From positions 62,001 to 126,000 of the forward strand of contig NZ_JFJZ01000011.1 of assembly GCF_002115825.1 (NCBI RefSeq): 64,000 nt of DNA. Reading direction: 5' to 3'. This stretch comes from Thalassospira sp. MCCC 1A01428 (GTDB lineage: Bacteria > Pseudomonadota > Alphaproteobacteria > Rhodospirillales > Thalassospiraceae). A program made the translations under genes and the position numbers. The notes beneath the pieces were generated by a model. The model had not been told where the DNA came from. It did not search any database and saw nothing but the letters and a program-made list of their open reading frames with translations. The number at the start of each line of letters is the position of its first letter. Within the stretch, counting starts at the first letter, position 1. This document shows positions 1-7,949 of the stretch, piece by piece.

Positions 1-892
1 AGGCCGCATTGGCTTCGGTATCGACACTTTCAAAATAGTTCCAGGCAGCCAGATGACCAACCAGCGGGGTGGTATCAATACCAGCCAGTTCTTCTTCGCC
101 GACTGAAAATGCAACGACGGGAATGTCTTCTGCCTTAATGCCCTGGTTTGCCAGTTCCTTGTAGAACGGCACGTTGGCATCACCATTGATGGTCGAAACA
201 ACAGCGGTTTTTTTGCCCGCCGATGCAAAGGTTTTTACGTCCGACACAATGGACTGCCAATCGGAATGACCAAACGGCGTATAGTTTTCCATAATGTCTT
301 CGTCGGCAACACCTTTGCTATGCAAATAGGCGCGCAAAACCTTGTTGGTGGTACGCGGATAAACATAGTCCGTTCCCAGCAGGGCAAAACGTTTTGCGCC
401 GCCGCCATCTTCGCTCATCAAATAGTCAACAGCCGGAATTGCCTGCTGGTTCGGGGCAGCCCCGGTATAAAACACATTGCGCGAGCTTTCTTCGCCCTCA
501 AACTGCACCGGATAGAACAAAAGACCGTTGTCTTCTTCAAAGACCGGTAAAACCGATTTGCGCGAAACGGATGTCCAGCAACCAAAAACAGCGGCAACCT
601 TGTCTTTTTCCAGAAGCTCACGCGCTTTTTCGGCAAAAAGCGGCCAGTCCGAAGCCGGGTCAACCACCACAGCTTCGACCTTTTTGCCCAGAAGACCGCC
701 TTTTTTGTTGATGTCATCAACCAGCATCAGGACCGTGTCCTTTAACGTGGTTTCCGAAATCGCCATCGTTCCCGAGAGAGAGTGCAGTACGCCAATTTTG
801 ATCGTATCGTCGGCGGCTTGCGCCGGCGTCATGGCCATTGCAGACCACGCCAGCGCCCCCGCGCCAACGATCGTCTGAAGCGTCTTCTTCAT
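1..892 (-). CDS. urtA: Urea ABC transporter substrate-binding protein UrtA (3' part outside window)
   Basis: Periplasmic binding protein that delivers urea to the UrtBCDE ABC importer. Only the N-terminal ~297 residues are in the window; the gene runs off the left edge. The protein begins [17 protein letters not shown] with a Sec signal peptide ending near AQA-AD. The mature part starts [17 protein letters not shown], the hallmark of UrtA/AmiC-type type-1 binding proteins, and later has [10 protein letters not shown] and the [11 protein letters not shown] segment typical of UrtA. The ATG at 890-892 is preceded by a strong GGAGG (about 899-903). A sigma-54 promoter lies 40-60 bases upstream. 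Urea is also the end product of the purine pathway encoded further right, so uptake of urea fits the neighbourhood. Whether urtBCDE follow cannot be seen. Confidence 0.9.
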   Translation of the reverse strand, partial: MKKTLQTIVGAGALAWSAMAMTPAQAADDTIKIGVLHSLSGTMAISETTLKDTVLMLVDDINKKGGLLGKKVEAVVVDPASDWPLFAEKARELLEKDKVAAVFGCWTSVSRKSVLPVFEEDNGLLFYPVQFEGEESSRNVFYTGAAPNQQAIPAVDYLMSEDGGGAKRFALLGTDYVYPRTTNKVLRAYLHSKGVADEDIMENYTPFGHSDWQSIVSDVKTFASAGKKTAVVSTINGDANVPFYKELANQGIKAEDIPVVAFSVGEEELAGIDTTPLVGHLAAWNYFESVDTEANAA

Positions 893-932
893 TTTGTAGC
901 CTCCACTGCGAGTTTATTGCACCGCAGCGGTA

Positions 933-949
933 CTAGCCAAAATCGTGCC
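933..949 (-). promoter_or_regulatory. Sigma-54 (-24/-12) promoter of urtA
   Basis: Read on the minus strand the sequence is TTGGCACGATTTTGGCT. The GG at -24 and GC at -12 have the exact spacing required by RpoN, and the TTGGCACG half is perfect. The predicted transcription start near 922 leaves a leader of about 30 bases to the urtA ATG. Sigma-54 control with NtrC is known for urea and other nitrogen transporters; the activator here is inferred. Confidence 0.75.
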
Positions 950-1045
950 AAATTTTGAAGTTTTATACGAATCCCCAAAAACCGCAGAGACTCAACGCAA
1001 TTTAACAATACTACATCACGGTTTAGTAGAAAATTATTGCGTCAC

Positions 1046-1058
1046 ATGCATTTTGCAT
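1046..1058. promoter_or_regulatory. Palindrome upstream of the urtA promoter, possible enhancer site
   Basis: ATGCA-TTT-TGCAT is a perfect 5-bp-arm palindrome about 100-125 bases upstream of the sigma-54 promoter, the normal distance for an enhancer-binding protein such as NtrC. The match to the NtrC consensus (TGCAC...GTGCA) is only partial, so the assignment is tentative. Confidence 0.3.
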
Positions 1059-1194
1059 GACTATTTTTCATTCACATATATTTTTTTGACTGTTTTTTAA
1101 TCAACCGAAAGGTACTTGACCCCCCTTATTAACCGGCGTATCCCACCGCCCGGAGGTTTCGGCCTCCACCGAGGTTATTGCACCACAATACCTC

Positions 1195-1224
1195 GCACCC
1201 CGCCAGTTTGCCCTGGCGGGGTGC
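1195..1224 (-). terminator. GC-rich hairpin between lysR and urtA (probable terminator)
   Basis: A perfect 12-bp stem (GCACCCCGCCAG / CTGGCGGGGTGC) with a 6-base loop lies directly 3' of the minus-strand lysR gene. The T-tract is weak on either side (ATTTATTT on the plus side), so it may act as a structure-only terminator or processing element. Two more hairpins follow immediately: 1170-1195 (CGAGG...CCTCG, extended by TATTG/CAATA with one bulge) and 1152-1167 (GGAGG...CCTCC). Confidence 0.5.
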
Positions 1225-1254
1225 ATTTATTTCGCCCTTGCACCACCATCATCA

Positions 1255-2190
1255 TCATGATGCCTGCAACGCCACGGTGCGAATACAATCACGCATCCAT
1301 AAGACAGCAACATCGCGTTCCGTATGACGGGCCCAGACCATAAAGCTGGCTGAAAAACCCTGCGCGACCGGCACGGGGCTGGTCACCAAACCAAATGTTG
1401 CGGCATAGCGCCTGGCAATGCGTTCTGGCACCGTCGCAATCAGGGGGGCCTTGGCCGCCGCGGCCAACAGCGGTAAAAAAGCCGGGGCCGCAAACCCGAC
1501 ATCGAGCGTATACCCGGTTTTTTGATAAATATCTCCAACACAGCCTGCGATATTGGCACTGTGTGAAAAAACCGCGTGGCGTGCCGCAAAATATGCATCG
1601 GCGTCCAGTGGCGTGTTTCGCCCAATCAAATCAGGGTGAAAACAGCAACTGGCGTGGGCATCAAACAGCTTTTCGCCCGCAAACGATCCTTGCGGCACAT
1701 AGGGCACGCCCACAGCAACATCTATTTCACTACGATTCAGCAAAGGCTCAACCGTTGGCAGGCTTAATTCCCGGGCCAAAATGCCAATGCCGGGTGCGGC
1801 ATGGGCCAGATACCCCAGAAGGTCCGGCAACAGAACCTGCGCCATCTCGTCAGAAACCCCGATGCGAAATACCCGTTTTTCCGTTCGCGGATCAAAATCA
1901 TTTCCCACCTGCAAGGCGGCTTGTGCCTGCTGCAAAGCATGGCGGATCGGCCCGGACAGGCTTTGCGCGCGGGCTGTTGGCTGCATTTCCTGCCCAACCC
2001 GAACAAACAAATCATCGCGCAACAACATCCGCAACGTTGCCAGATTATGGCTCATCGCGGACTGACCAATCCGTAATTTTCTGGCTGCCCGCGTCACACT
2101 GCCTTCCGTGATCAAGGCATCAAAGGCAACCAGCAGATTAAGGTCAAAAGATCGCAAATTGAAATAATCAATGTTTTGCATTACCGGCAT
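1255..2190 (-). CDS. LysR-family transcriptional regulator
   Basis: Cytoplasmic DNA-binding regulator of 311 residues, the usual LysR length. The winged HTH is at about residues 12-70 (LNLLVAFDALITEGSVTRAA, IGQSAMSHNLATLR), followed by a periplasmic-binding-like effector domain (VFRIGVSDEMAQVLLPDLL, later a type-2 PBP fold). The F-D-L-N-L-L start resembles the NodD/PcpR-like branch of LysR. The gene is divergent from a metallo-beta-lactamase-fold hydrolase 90 bases away, which is the likely target. The start at 2190 is not certain because no good ribosome-binding site is visible; an internal ATG (residue 4) is possible. The inducer is unknown. Confidence 0.9.
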   Translation of the reverse strand: MPVMQNIDYFNLRSFDLNLLVAFDALITEGSVTRAARKLRIGQSAMSHNLATLRMLLRDDLFVRVGQEMQPTARAQSLSGPIRHALQQAQAALQVGNDFDPRTEKRVFRIGVSDEMAQVLLPDLLGYLAHAAPGIGILARELSLPTVEPLLNRSEIDVAVGVPYVPQGSFAGEKLFDAHASCCFHPDLIGRNTPLDADAYFAARHAVFSHSANIAGCVGDIYQKTGYTLDVGFAAPAFLPLLAAAAKAPLIATVPERIARRYAATFGLVTSPVPVAQGFSASFMVWARHTERDVAVLWMRDCIRTVALQAS

Positions 2191-2203
2191 CGATTTGATT
2201 AAT

Positions 2204-2226
2204 GACAGACCCAGATATAGCCTGTC
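2204..2226. promoter_or_regulatory. Candidate LysR operator in the lysR / MBL-hydrolase intergenic region
   Basis: GACAG-N13-CTGTC is an interrupted palindrome in the 90-base divergent spacer. LysR proteins bind interrupted dyads at such positions. No experimental consensus is available for this regulator, so this is inference from position and symmetry. Confidence 0.3.
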
Positions 2227-2280
2227 TGAACCAACTTACAAAGCCCCGCCTGCGTGGCGGGCAACAGACAGGAACCCACC

Positions 2281-3183
2281 ATGAACGCCCCGATCAAACA
2301 TCCGGCATTGCCCAATCCCGTTCCCGGTTATTACCCCATGATCCTTGGCAACATGGTCGTCACCGCATTATCAGACGGAACCATCCCCTTTGCGCTGGAA
2401 AAACTTTATCTAAACACCAATGCCGACCATGTCGCTGCGCGGCTGACTGATACCTGGCAAGGCACGCCAACCCCCGCATCTTTTAATGCCTTTTTATTTG
2501 CCATCGGTGATCGTCTTGTTCTGGTCGATACCGGCAGCGGCGACCTGGCCGGGCCTGCACTGGGGCATGTGGAGCGCAATCTTATGGCGGCGGGATACCG
2601 GCCTGCGCAAATTGATGACGTTATTTTAACCCACCTGCATAGCGACCATGTCGGCGGTTTGATCCGCGATGGCAAAATGGCATTCCCCAATGCCCGCCTG
2701 CATATCCCGAAACGCGATGCAGACTTTTTCCTAAACCCGGACCACATGGCACTGGTCCCCGCTGCCATGCATCCGCATTTTAAAAATGCCATTGCCTGCA
2801 TCGCACCCTATGAAAATGCAGGGCATGTGTCCGTGTTTGCCGACAATGCCAGCCCCATCCCTGATTTTGCAATGTCGGTTCTGTTACCCGGTCATTCGCC
2901 GGGGCATAGCGGCATCGTCATGCAATCGGGTGAAAATGCCGTCTTTTGCTGGGGCGATATCAGCCACGGCCATATCGTCCAGTTTGAGGACCCCGCCATC
3001 GCAATCTGCTTTGACGTCGATGGCGACACGGCGGTTCAAAGCCGTAAAAAAGCGCTGGAATTTGCCGTTACAAAGAAATGCCATGTGGCAGGCAGCCATA
3101 TTGCGTTTCCCGGCATCGGCCATATCACGGTTGCCCAGCAAGGCTATCGCTGGAACCCCACTGTTTTTCAAAACCTGCCATAA
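2281..3183 (+). CDS. Metallo-beta-lactamase-fold hydrolase
   Basis: Soluble hydrolase of 300 residues with the metal-binding signature HLHSDHVGG (HxHxDH) preceded by DDVILT, plus downstream PGHSPGHSG and GD-I-SHGH-type metal ligands. This places it in the MBL superfamily near quorum-quenching lactonases and similar hydrolases. The substrate cannot be told from sequence. I chose the ATG at 2281 (MNAPIKHPALPNP), which follows CAGGAACCCACC; an upstream in-frame start at 2254 lacks a good ribosome-binding site. There is no convincing signal peptide. It is divergent from the LysR gene on its left, the normal arrangement for a LysR-controlled target. Confidence 0.85.
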   Translation: MNAPIKHPALPNPVPGYYPMILGNMVVTALSDGTIPFALEKLYLNTNADHVAARLTDTWQGTPTPASFNAFLFAIGDRLVLVDTGSGDLAGPALGHVERNLMAAGYRPAQIDDVILTHLHSDHVGGLIRDGKMAFPNARLHIPKRDADFFLNPDHMALVPAAMHPHFKNAIACIAPYENAGHVSVFADNASPIPDFAMSVLLPGHSPGHSGIVMQSGENAVFCWGDISHGHIVQFEDPAIAICFDVDGDTAVQSRKKALEFAVTKKCHVAGSHIAFPGIGHITVAQQGYRWNPTVFQNLP

Positions 3184-3202
3184 CAAAACCAAAACCCGAA
3201 CA

Positions 3203-3237
3203 AAACAGGGGGTGGATCACAATGTCCCCCCCTGTTT
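3203..3237. terminator. Bidirectional terminator between MBL hydrolase and puuD
   Basis: AAACAGGGGG and CCCCCTGTTT form a perfect 10-bp stem between two convergent genes. A-rich sequence on the left and TTTATC on the right give U-tracts for both directions. Confidence 0.7.
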
Positions 3238-3278
3238 ATCTCTGTCATAGCTTAATTACGATCGGACCTACACAAACC

Positions 3279-4469
3279 CTATTCCGGCATCTTCGCCCTT
3301 ATCCACTGGCCCAGCTTGGCCCGTTCTTCGTCGGTCATTTCAGTAAGATTACCCAGCGGCATGGATTTGCCAATTACGGCCTGCGCCATAATGCGTTGCG
3401 CATTGGTATGGACCTGGTCAAGGCTGTCAAACATCACACCTGCCGGGGCTTCATCAAAGCCATCCTCGGTTGGATGGGCGGAATGACACACCGCACAGCG
3501 GGTTTGGATAATGCCCATGGCTTCGTTTGACGAAATAATGTCACCACTGCGCGGGGCACTGGGATCATAGGATACAAAAACCACCAGTATCGCCATAAAT
3601 ACCGCCGCAGCGGGCAATTGCCAGGCAATCGCCTTGCCCGCACCACCCGAATTGCGGGTATTGAAAAAATGCCGCACCAGTCCGCCCACAATCAGGATCA
3701 GGCCAATCACCACCCATGCCTGATCATGGGCATAGGTCATGGGGTAATGGTTGCTGATCATCATCGCCAGCACCGGCAAGGTCAGATAGTTATTATGGGT
3801 GGAACGCTGTTTGGCCTGCAAACCCAAAGCCGGGTCGGGCTTTTCCCCCGCCATCAGCGATGCCACAACCTTTTTCTGATTGGGAATGATGATGCGAAAA
3901 ACATTGACCGCCATCATGGTGCCAATCAACGCACCCACATGAATGAACGCCCCACGCCCGCTAAAAACATGGGTATAAATCCAGGCAAAGGCCATAATCT
4001 GAATGAACAGGGCAATCGCCAGTGTGCCGGTTTTACGGCCAATCGGGCTTTTGCAAATCAAATCATAAATAAACCATCCGGCGACCAGGCTGATCAGGCC
4101 GGTCAGGATGGCATCCCATTTGGTCATCGGCATCACCGACGGATCAATCAGATAGGATTCCGCACTCCAGTAATACATCGTCACCAGCAGGGCAAAGCCG
4201 GTCAGCCAGGTGAAATAGGCCTCGTATTTAAACCAGTGCAAATCGTCGGGCATTTTGGCCGGGGCGACCATCCATTTATTGACATGGTAAAAGCCGCCGC
4301 CATGCACCATCCAGGCTTCGCCGTAAACGCCATCATCCATACCCGGGCGCTTGCGCAGCGATAAATCCAGCCAGACAAAATAAAATGACGAGCCAATCCA
4401 CGCGATCCCGGTAATCACATGCGCCCAGCGCAGGATCAGATTGATCCAGTCCTGAAACAGAATATCCAC
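3279..4469 (-). CDS. puuD: Membrane urate hydroxylase PuuD with C-terminal cytochrome c domain
   Basis: Oxidises urate to 5-hydroxyisourate, passing electrons to the respiratory chain. The 396-residue length fits PuuD. About eight TM segments cover residues 10-300 (LILRWAHVITGIAWIGSSFYF at the start, with conserved membrane histidines), followed by a cytochrome c domain with the heme motif CAVCH at about residue 329 and a downstream Met ligand in GKSMPLGN. Translation probably starts at GTG (4467-4469) after AGGGA. The gene is remote from the main purine cluster (14-29 kb) but supplies its one missing step. It is divergent from a LysR gene across 318 bases, so that regulator may control it. 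Confidence 0.92.
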   Translation of the reverse strand: MDILFQDWINLILRWAHVITGIAWIGSSFYFVWLDLSLRKRPGMDDGVYGEAWMVHGGGFYHVNKWMVAPAKMPDDLHWFKYEAYFTWLTGFALLVTMYYWSAESYLIDPSVMPMTKWDAILTGLISLVAGWFIYDLICKSPIGRKTGTLAIALFIQIMAFAWIYTHVFSGRGAFIHVGALIGTMMAVNVFRIIIPNQKKVVASLMAGEKPDPALGLQAKQRSTHNNYLTLPVLAMMISNHYPMTYAHDQAWVVIGLILIVGGLVRHFFNTRNSGGAGKAIAWQLPAAAVFMAILVVFVSYDPSAPRSGDIISSNEAMGIIQTRCAVCHSAHPTEDGFDEAPAGVMFDSLDQVHTNAQRIMAQAVIGKSMPLGNLTEMTDEERAKLGQWIRAKMPE

Positions 4470-4787
4470 CTGTTTGGTCCCTCTCTCTTACCGGGATGCC
4501 CCTGCGATAACGATCGCGGGCCCCGGTCCCCGTCCCTGATTTTGCCTTGCAGCATATTATGACGCGAATTTTCAGAATTCTTACAATCCCTATTTTCCTA
4601 ACACAGGCTTGAAGGGGGCTCTATTATTTAGGAAGCGGGCATAATCGAAATGACTTTCAAGACATTTTTTAAAATGGCACAGTAAAGACGCGATCAAGGC
4701 TTCGCCCCCGCAGCAAAATAAAAGGCCGATTGCTACAGCACCCCAACAGGGGAGCCTGTAAACCAACAAGAGTGAGAGCATAGCCCT
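4470..4787. other. Divergent intergenic region between puuD and lysR
   Basis: 318 bases without a gene. It must hold both promoters. The only symmetry I see is TTCCTAA (4595-4601) repeated inverted as TTAGGAA (4628-4634), with a 26-base spacer. No clear -35/-10 pair, riboswitch or terminator is visible. Confidence 0.4.
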
Positions 4788-5702
4788 ATGTCCGATTTTG
4801 AGGACATCCAGATTTTTGTGCGCGTTGCCGAGCTGGGCAACCTTTCGGCCGCCGGGCGCGAATTGCGCCATTCGGCCGCCGTGGTGTCAAACCGTATTGC
4901 CCGGCTGGAAGAACGACTGGGCGTACGTTTGCTTAACCGCACCACACGCCGCGTGGGCCTGACCACCGAAGGCGACATTTATTATCGCCATTGCCAGCGT
5001 ATTCTGGCCGAAATGGAAGAGGCCGAAAACGCCATTGCCAACCAGAAAAACACCACCCGCGGCCCGGTCACCGTGACCTGCCCGGTGGCCTTTGGCAATA
5101 TGTTCGTCGCCCCGATCATTCCCAAATTTGTTGAAAAAAACCCGGATGTACAAATCCGCCTGCACCTGTCAGACCGACTTTTGGACCTGTTGCAAGACAA
5201 GGTTGACCTTGCTATTCGCATTGCCGAGCTTAAGGAAAGTTCGCTGATTGTGCGCAAACTGGCAGCCAACAAACGGGTATTGGTGGCAAGCCCGGCCTAT
5301 TTAAAACGCAACGGCACCCCGCGCACCCCCGCCGACCTTCTGAACCATAACTGCCTGTTGCTGCGTTTTCCCGGCTCGCGGCAATATCAATGGACCTTGC
5401 AGCCTGAAGACGACGACGCACCGAGCACCTTATCGGTTTCAGGATCGATGGATTCGGACAATGGCGAGGTTTTAACTCGCTGGTGTGTCGATGGGCATGG
5501 TATTGCCCTGAAATCGATGTGGGAAGTTGGCCCGCTGATTACTTCAGGTGCCTTAAAGGTGGTTCTGCCCGACTGCACTCCACCGGCCCACGCGGTTTAT
5601 ACCCTGTACCCTGAAAACCGTTACCTGCCGACACGGGTGCGCGCCTTTGTTGATTTTCTGGTCGCCGAATTTGGCGGCACCCCACCGTGGGAACGCCCAT
5701 GA
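4788..5702 (+). CDS. LysR-family transcriptional regulator (CrgA/DmlR-like)
   Basis: 304-residue LysR protein. The HTH is at about residues 5-65 (DIQIFVRVAELGNLSAAGREL, then NRIARLEERLGVRLLNRTTR), followed by an effector domain opening GPVTVTCPVAFGNMFVAPII. The N-RTTRRVGLT-EG pattern and short C-terminus put it in the large CrgA/DmlR-like branch. It is divergent from puuD across 318 bases and convergent with lrgB. Control of puuD is inferred from position only. Confidence 0.9.
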   Translation: MSDFEDIQIFVRVAELGNLSAAGRELRHSAAVVSNRIARLEERLGVRLLNRTTRRVGLTTEGDIYYRHCQRILAEMEEAENAIANQKNTTRGPVTVTCPVAFGNMFVAPIIPKFVEKNPDVQIRLHLSDRLLDLLQDKVDLAIRIAELKESSLIVRKLAANKRVLVASPAYLKRNGTPRTPADLLNHNCLLLRFPGSRQYQWTLQPEDDDAPSTLSVSGSMDSDNGEVLTRWCVDGHGIALKSMWEVGPLITSGALKVVLPDCTPPAHAVYTLYPENRYLPTRVRAFVDFLVAEFGGTPPWERP

Positions 5703-5724
5703 TCCACGCGGTATTTTGCCCTTG

Positions 5725-6429
5725 TTAGCCCCGCAAACAATAAGCAATCACCGGGGCGATCAAAACATTCAGCAAACCAACCAGCACCATAATCAACCCG
5801 GCGACCGATCCTTCTTCGGTGCCAATTTCGTGGGCCTTGGCCGTTCCGGCCCCGTGTGCGCCCATGCCCAGTGCGGCCCCTCGGGCCAGGGTCGATGATA
5901 CCGGCATCCGGGCCAGCATAATTTCACCCAGAACCGCGCCAAATACCCCGGTCACCACTACAAAAACCGCCGTTAAATCGGGAATGCCGCCAATATCGCC
6001 CGAAACTTCCATGGCAAAGGGCGTGCTGATGGAACGGGGCAGCAAACTGAGCCGCAAGGCACCATCCAGCCCCAAAAACGTGGCCAGGCACCAGCCGGTT
6101 ACCATTGCGGTAATACTCCCGGCAACAGCCCCCACCGCCAGAACGGGCCAATGACGATAGATAAATTTGCGCTGTTCATAAATTGGCACGGCAAAGGCAA
6201 CCATTGTGGGGCCCAACAACGTTACCAACCAGCCGGTCCCGCGAATATACGCGCCATAACTTTCATGAAGCATCAACGCCAAGCCGATCAGGATCACCGG
6301 CGTTACCAGAAGCGGCGTTAACCAGCCGTGTTGCCAGCGGCGATGAAGTTTATGGGCCAGAATGTAAAATCCGATTGTTGCCAGCGACCAGAAAACGGCC
6401 TGGGCAATGGCATTATCAAACCACGTCAT
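5725..6429 (-). CDS. LrgB/CidB-family membrane protein
   Basis: Integral membrane partner of LrgA, 234 residues with about 6-7 TM segments. Family hallmarks are present: LLPRSISTPFAMEVSGDIGG and GMGAHGAGTAKAHEIG, the latter near the C-terminus. The family is described as holin-like or, in plants and some bacteria, as transporting glycolate, glyoxylate or pyruvate. I set the start at the ATG 6427-6429 (MTWFDNAIAQ), which overlaps the lrgA stop by 14 bases, giving a translationally coupled pair. A start seven codons upstream is open but unlikely. Divergent LysR to the right probably controls lrgAB. Confidence 0.88.
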   Translation of the reverse strand: MTWFDNAIAQAVFWSLATIGFYILAHKLHRRWQHGWLTPLLVTPVILIGLALMLHESYGAYIRGTGWLVTLLGPTMVAFAVPIYEQRKFIYRHWPVLAVGAVAGSITAMVTGWCLATFLGLDGALRLSLLPRSISTPFAMEVSGDIGGIPDLTAVFVVVTGVFGAVLGEIMLARMPVSSTLARGAALGMGAHGAGTAKAHEIGTEEGSVAGLIMVLVGLLNVLIAPVIAYCLRG

Positions 6430-6898
6430 GACGAGACCTGAAATGTACAAAAACGTCCATGATCAAGGCGGTAACAGCAATAACCGAGGCCGTACTACCC
6501 AATATAACCACCAAAACCTTCACGCCCAGCATCCCGAACAATTCGGAATGGTTTAAAACCGCCAATACAGCAGGTACAAAAAACAGCAACATCTCAGCCA
6601 GATACCACTGCGCCCCGCGCCGCATGCTGTGCAAGCTGATGCGGTGTGTGGCCAGCAGGCCAAAAACAATTGCCATGCCAATAATACCGCCGGGCAAAGA
6701 GACATGCGCCGCACGCACAATCGCTTCGCCCAGCAACCAAAAGGCAAATATCAAGGCAATTTGTAAAAGGCGGCTATTGCGCACGGCATGGCGACTGCGA
6801 ATGGTGATGCCGGTGAAAAAACGACCGGTCGTGAGCGGCGCAGCGACGGCGCGGGTCGTGGCAACGGCAGATGGAACCGTGGAAAGTGGGGTGCTCAT
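6416..6898 (-). CDS. LrgA/CidA-family membrane protein
   Basis: 160-residue holin-like membrane protein, partner of LrgB. After an unusual ~35-residue Ser/Thr/Ala-rich N-terminus it has four TM segments with the family motif LPGGIIGMAIVFGLL and AEMLLFFVPAVLAVLN. The ATG at 6896-6898 (MSTPLSTVPS) follows AAGGAG with normal spacing. It overlaps lrgB and is divergent from a LysR gene, as in cidR-cidAB and lrgAB loci elsewhere. Confidence 0.87.
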   Translation of the reverse strand: MSTPLSTVPSAVATTRAVAAPLTTGRFFTGITIRSRHAVRNSRLLQIALIFAFWLLGEAIVRAAHVSLPGGIIGMAIVFGLLATHRISLHSMRRGAQWYLAEMLLFFVPAVLAVLNHSELFGMLGVKVLVVILGSTASVIAVTALIMDVFVHFRSRHDVV

Positions 6899-6969
6899 GT
6901 CTGTTCTCCTTGACGGCCACCATAACGCACCGCACAATATGATTAAAATGAATTGAATTACTTAAAACT

Positions 6970-6984
6970 ATTCCCATTAGGAAT
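6970..6984. promoter_or_regulatory. Palindrome overlapping the lysR ribosome-binding site
   Basis: ATTCC-CATTA-GGAAT is a perfect 5-5-5 palindrome directly before the LysR start codon at 6989, in the 90-base spacer shared with lrgA. Its right arm contains the AGGA ribosome-binding site. A candidate site for autorepression, inferred from symmetry and position. Confidence 0.4.
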
Positions 6985-6988
6985 GATT

Positions 6989-7909
6989 ATGGATATTCGC
7001 GCCCTGCGCGCCTTTGTCGAAGTTGTTCGTCAGGGCGGGTTTTCCCACGCGGCCAAAACAGTTTTTGTCACCCAATCGGCGATCAGCAAGTCTGTGCGCC
7101 AGCTGGAAGATGAAATTGGGGTGCCGTTGCTCGAACGCATTGGTCATAACAACCGTATGACGGCCGCAGGCGAGGTTGTTTATGCCCGTGCATTGCGCAT
7201 TCTGGCCGAGCGCGAAGACCTTTTGGCGGAACTTGATGAAATTCGCGGTTTAAAACGCGGGGCTTTGCATTTGGGCCTGCCGCCAATTGGCAGCAACACC
7301 TTGTTTGCGCCAGTATTTGCCCTGTATCGCAAACGGTTTCCCGGCATTGATATTCGCCTGGTCGAACAGGGCAGTACCCGGCTGGAAGAAATGCTGCAAA
7401 GCGGGGAACTGGAACTGGGCGCATCATTGTTACCAACAACGGGCGATTTTGACGCACAACCCGTGCGCTGCGAACCGCTGGTCGCCCTGTTGCCAAACGA
7501 CCATCCCGACGCGCATAAACCCCGCATCACTTTTGATGATTTGCGCGATACACCGTTGATCCTGTTTGAAAAGGGGTTTGCACTGAACCGTATTTTAATT
7601 GACGCCGCCCGTCGCCGTAAAGTTGAACCGGTGATTGCGGCGCGCAGCAGCCAGATCGATTTTATCACCGAACTGGTCGCAGCGGGCCTTGGGGTCAGCT
7701 TTTTGCCGCGCATGATTGCGCAGCAGCGCCCGCATCCCGGCCTGAAATATATCGAACTTAACGAAGCCGACACCCAATGGGACATGGCCATGATCTGGCG
7801 CCGGAACGGGTTTTTATCGCACGCGGCCAAGGCATGGCTGGAGATCGTTCGCGAGATTTACCCCACGGCTTCGGCCCTGCCCGCCCACAGCCCGGTGAAC
7901 CACATCTAA
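6989..7909 (+). CDS. LysR-family regulator, probable regulator of lrgAB
   Basis: 306-residue LysR protein with HTH at residues 1-60 (MDIRALRAFVEVVRQGGFSH, TQSAISKSVRQLEDEIGVPL) and an effector domain from about residue 90. The ATG at 6989 follows AGGA at 6979-6983; upstream in-frame starts would give an untypical 12-residue extension. In Bacillus and Staphylococcus, LysR proteins (CidR/AlsR) control the lrg/cid pairs from the same divergent arrangement. The effector is unknown. Confidence 0.88.
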   Translation: MDIRALRAFVEVVRQGGFSHAAKTVFVTQSAISKSVRQLEDEIGVPLLERIGHNNRMTAAGEVVYARALRILAEREDLLAELDEIRGLKRGALHLGLPPIGSNTLFAPVFALYRKRFPGIDIRLVEQGSTRLEEMLQSGELELGASLLPTTGDFDAQPVRCEPLVALLPNDHPDAHKPRITFDDLRDTPLILFEKGFALNRILIDAARRRKVEPVIAARSSQIDFITELVAAGLGVSFLPRMIAQQRPHPGLKYIELNEADTQWDMAMIWRRNGFLSHAAKAWLEIVREIYPTASALPAHSPVNHI

Positions 7910-7949
7910 CCAGTTAAAAGTATCAGCCCCTTTTAAAACACTGACCCAA

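Noticed and set aside
1080-1224. Guanidine-type riboswitch in front of urtA
   Set aside because: Urea-related genes can follow such riboswitches, but I cannot find the conserved guanidine-I or -II sequence blocks, and the sigma-54 start at about 922 lies downstream of these hairpins.
1395-2111. 238-residue open frame antisense to the first lysR gene
   Set aside because: Low-complexity, Pro/Arg/His-rich shadow of a clear LysR gene; no ribosome-binding site or family.
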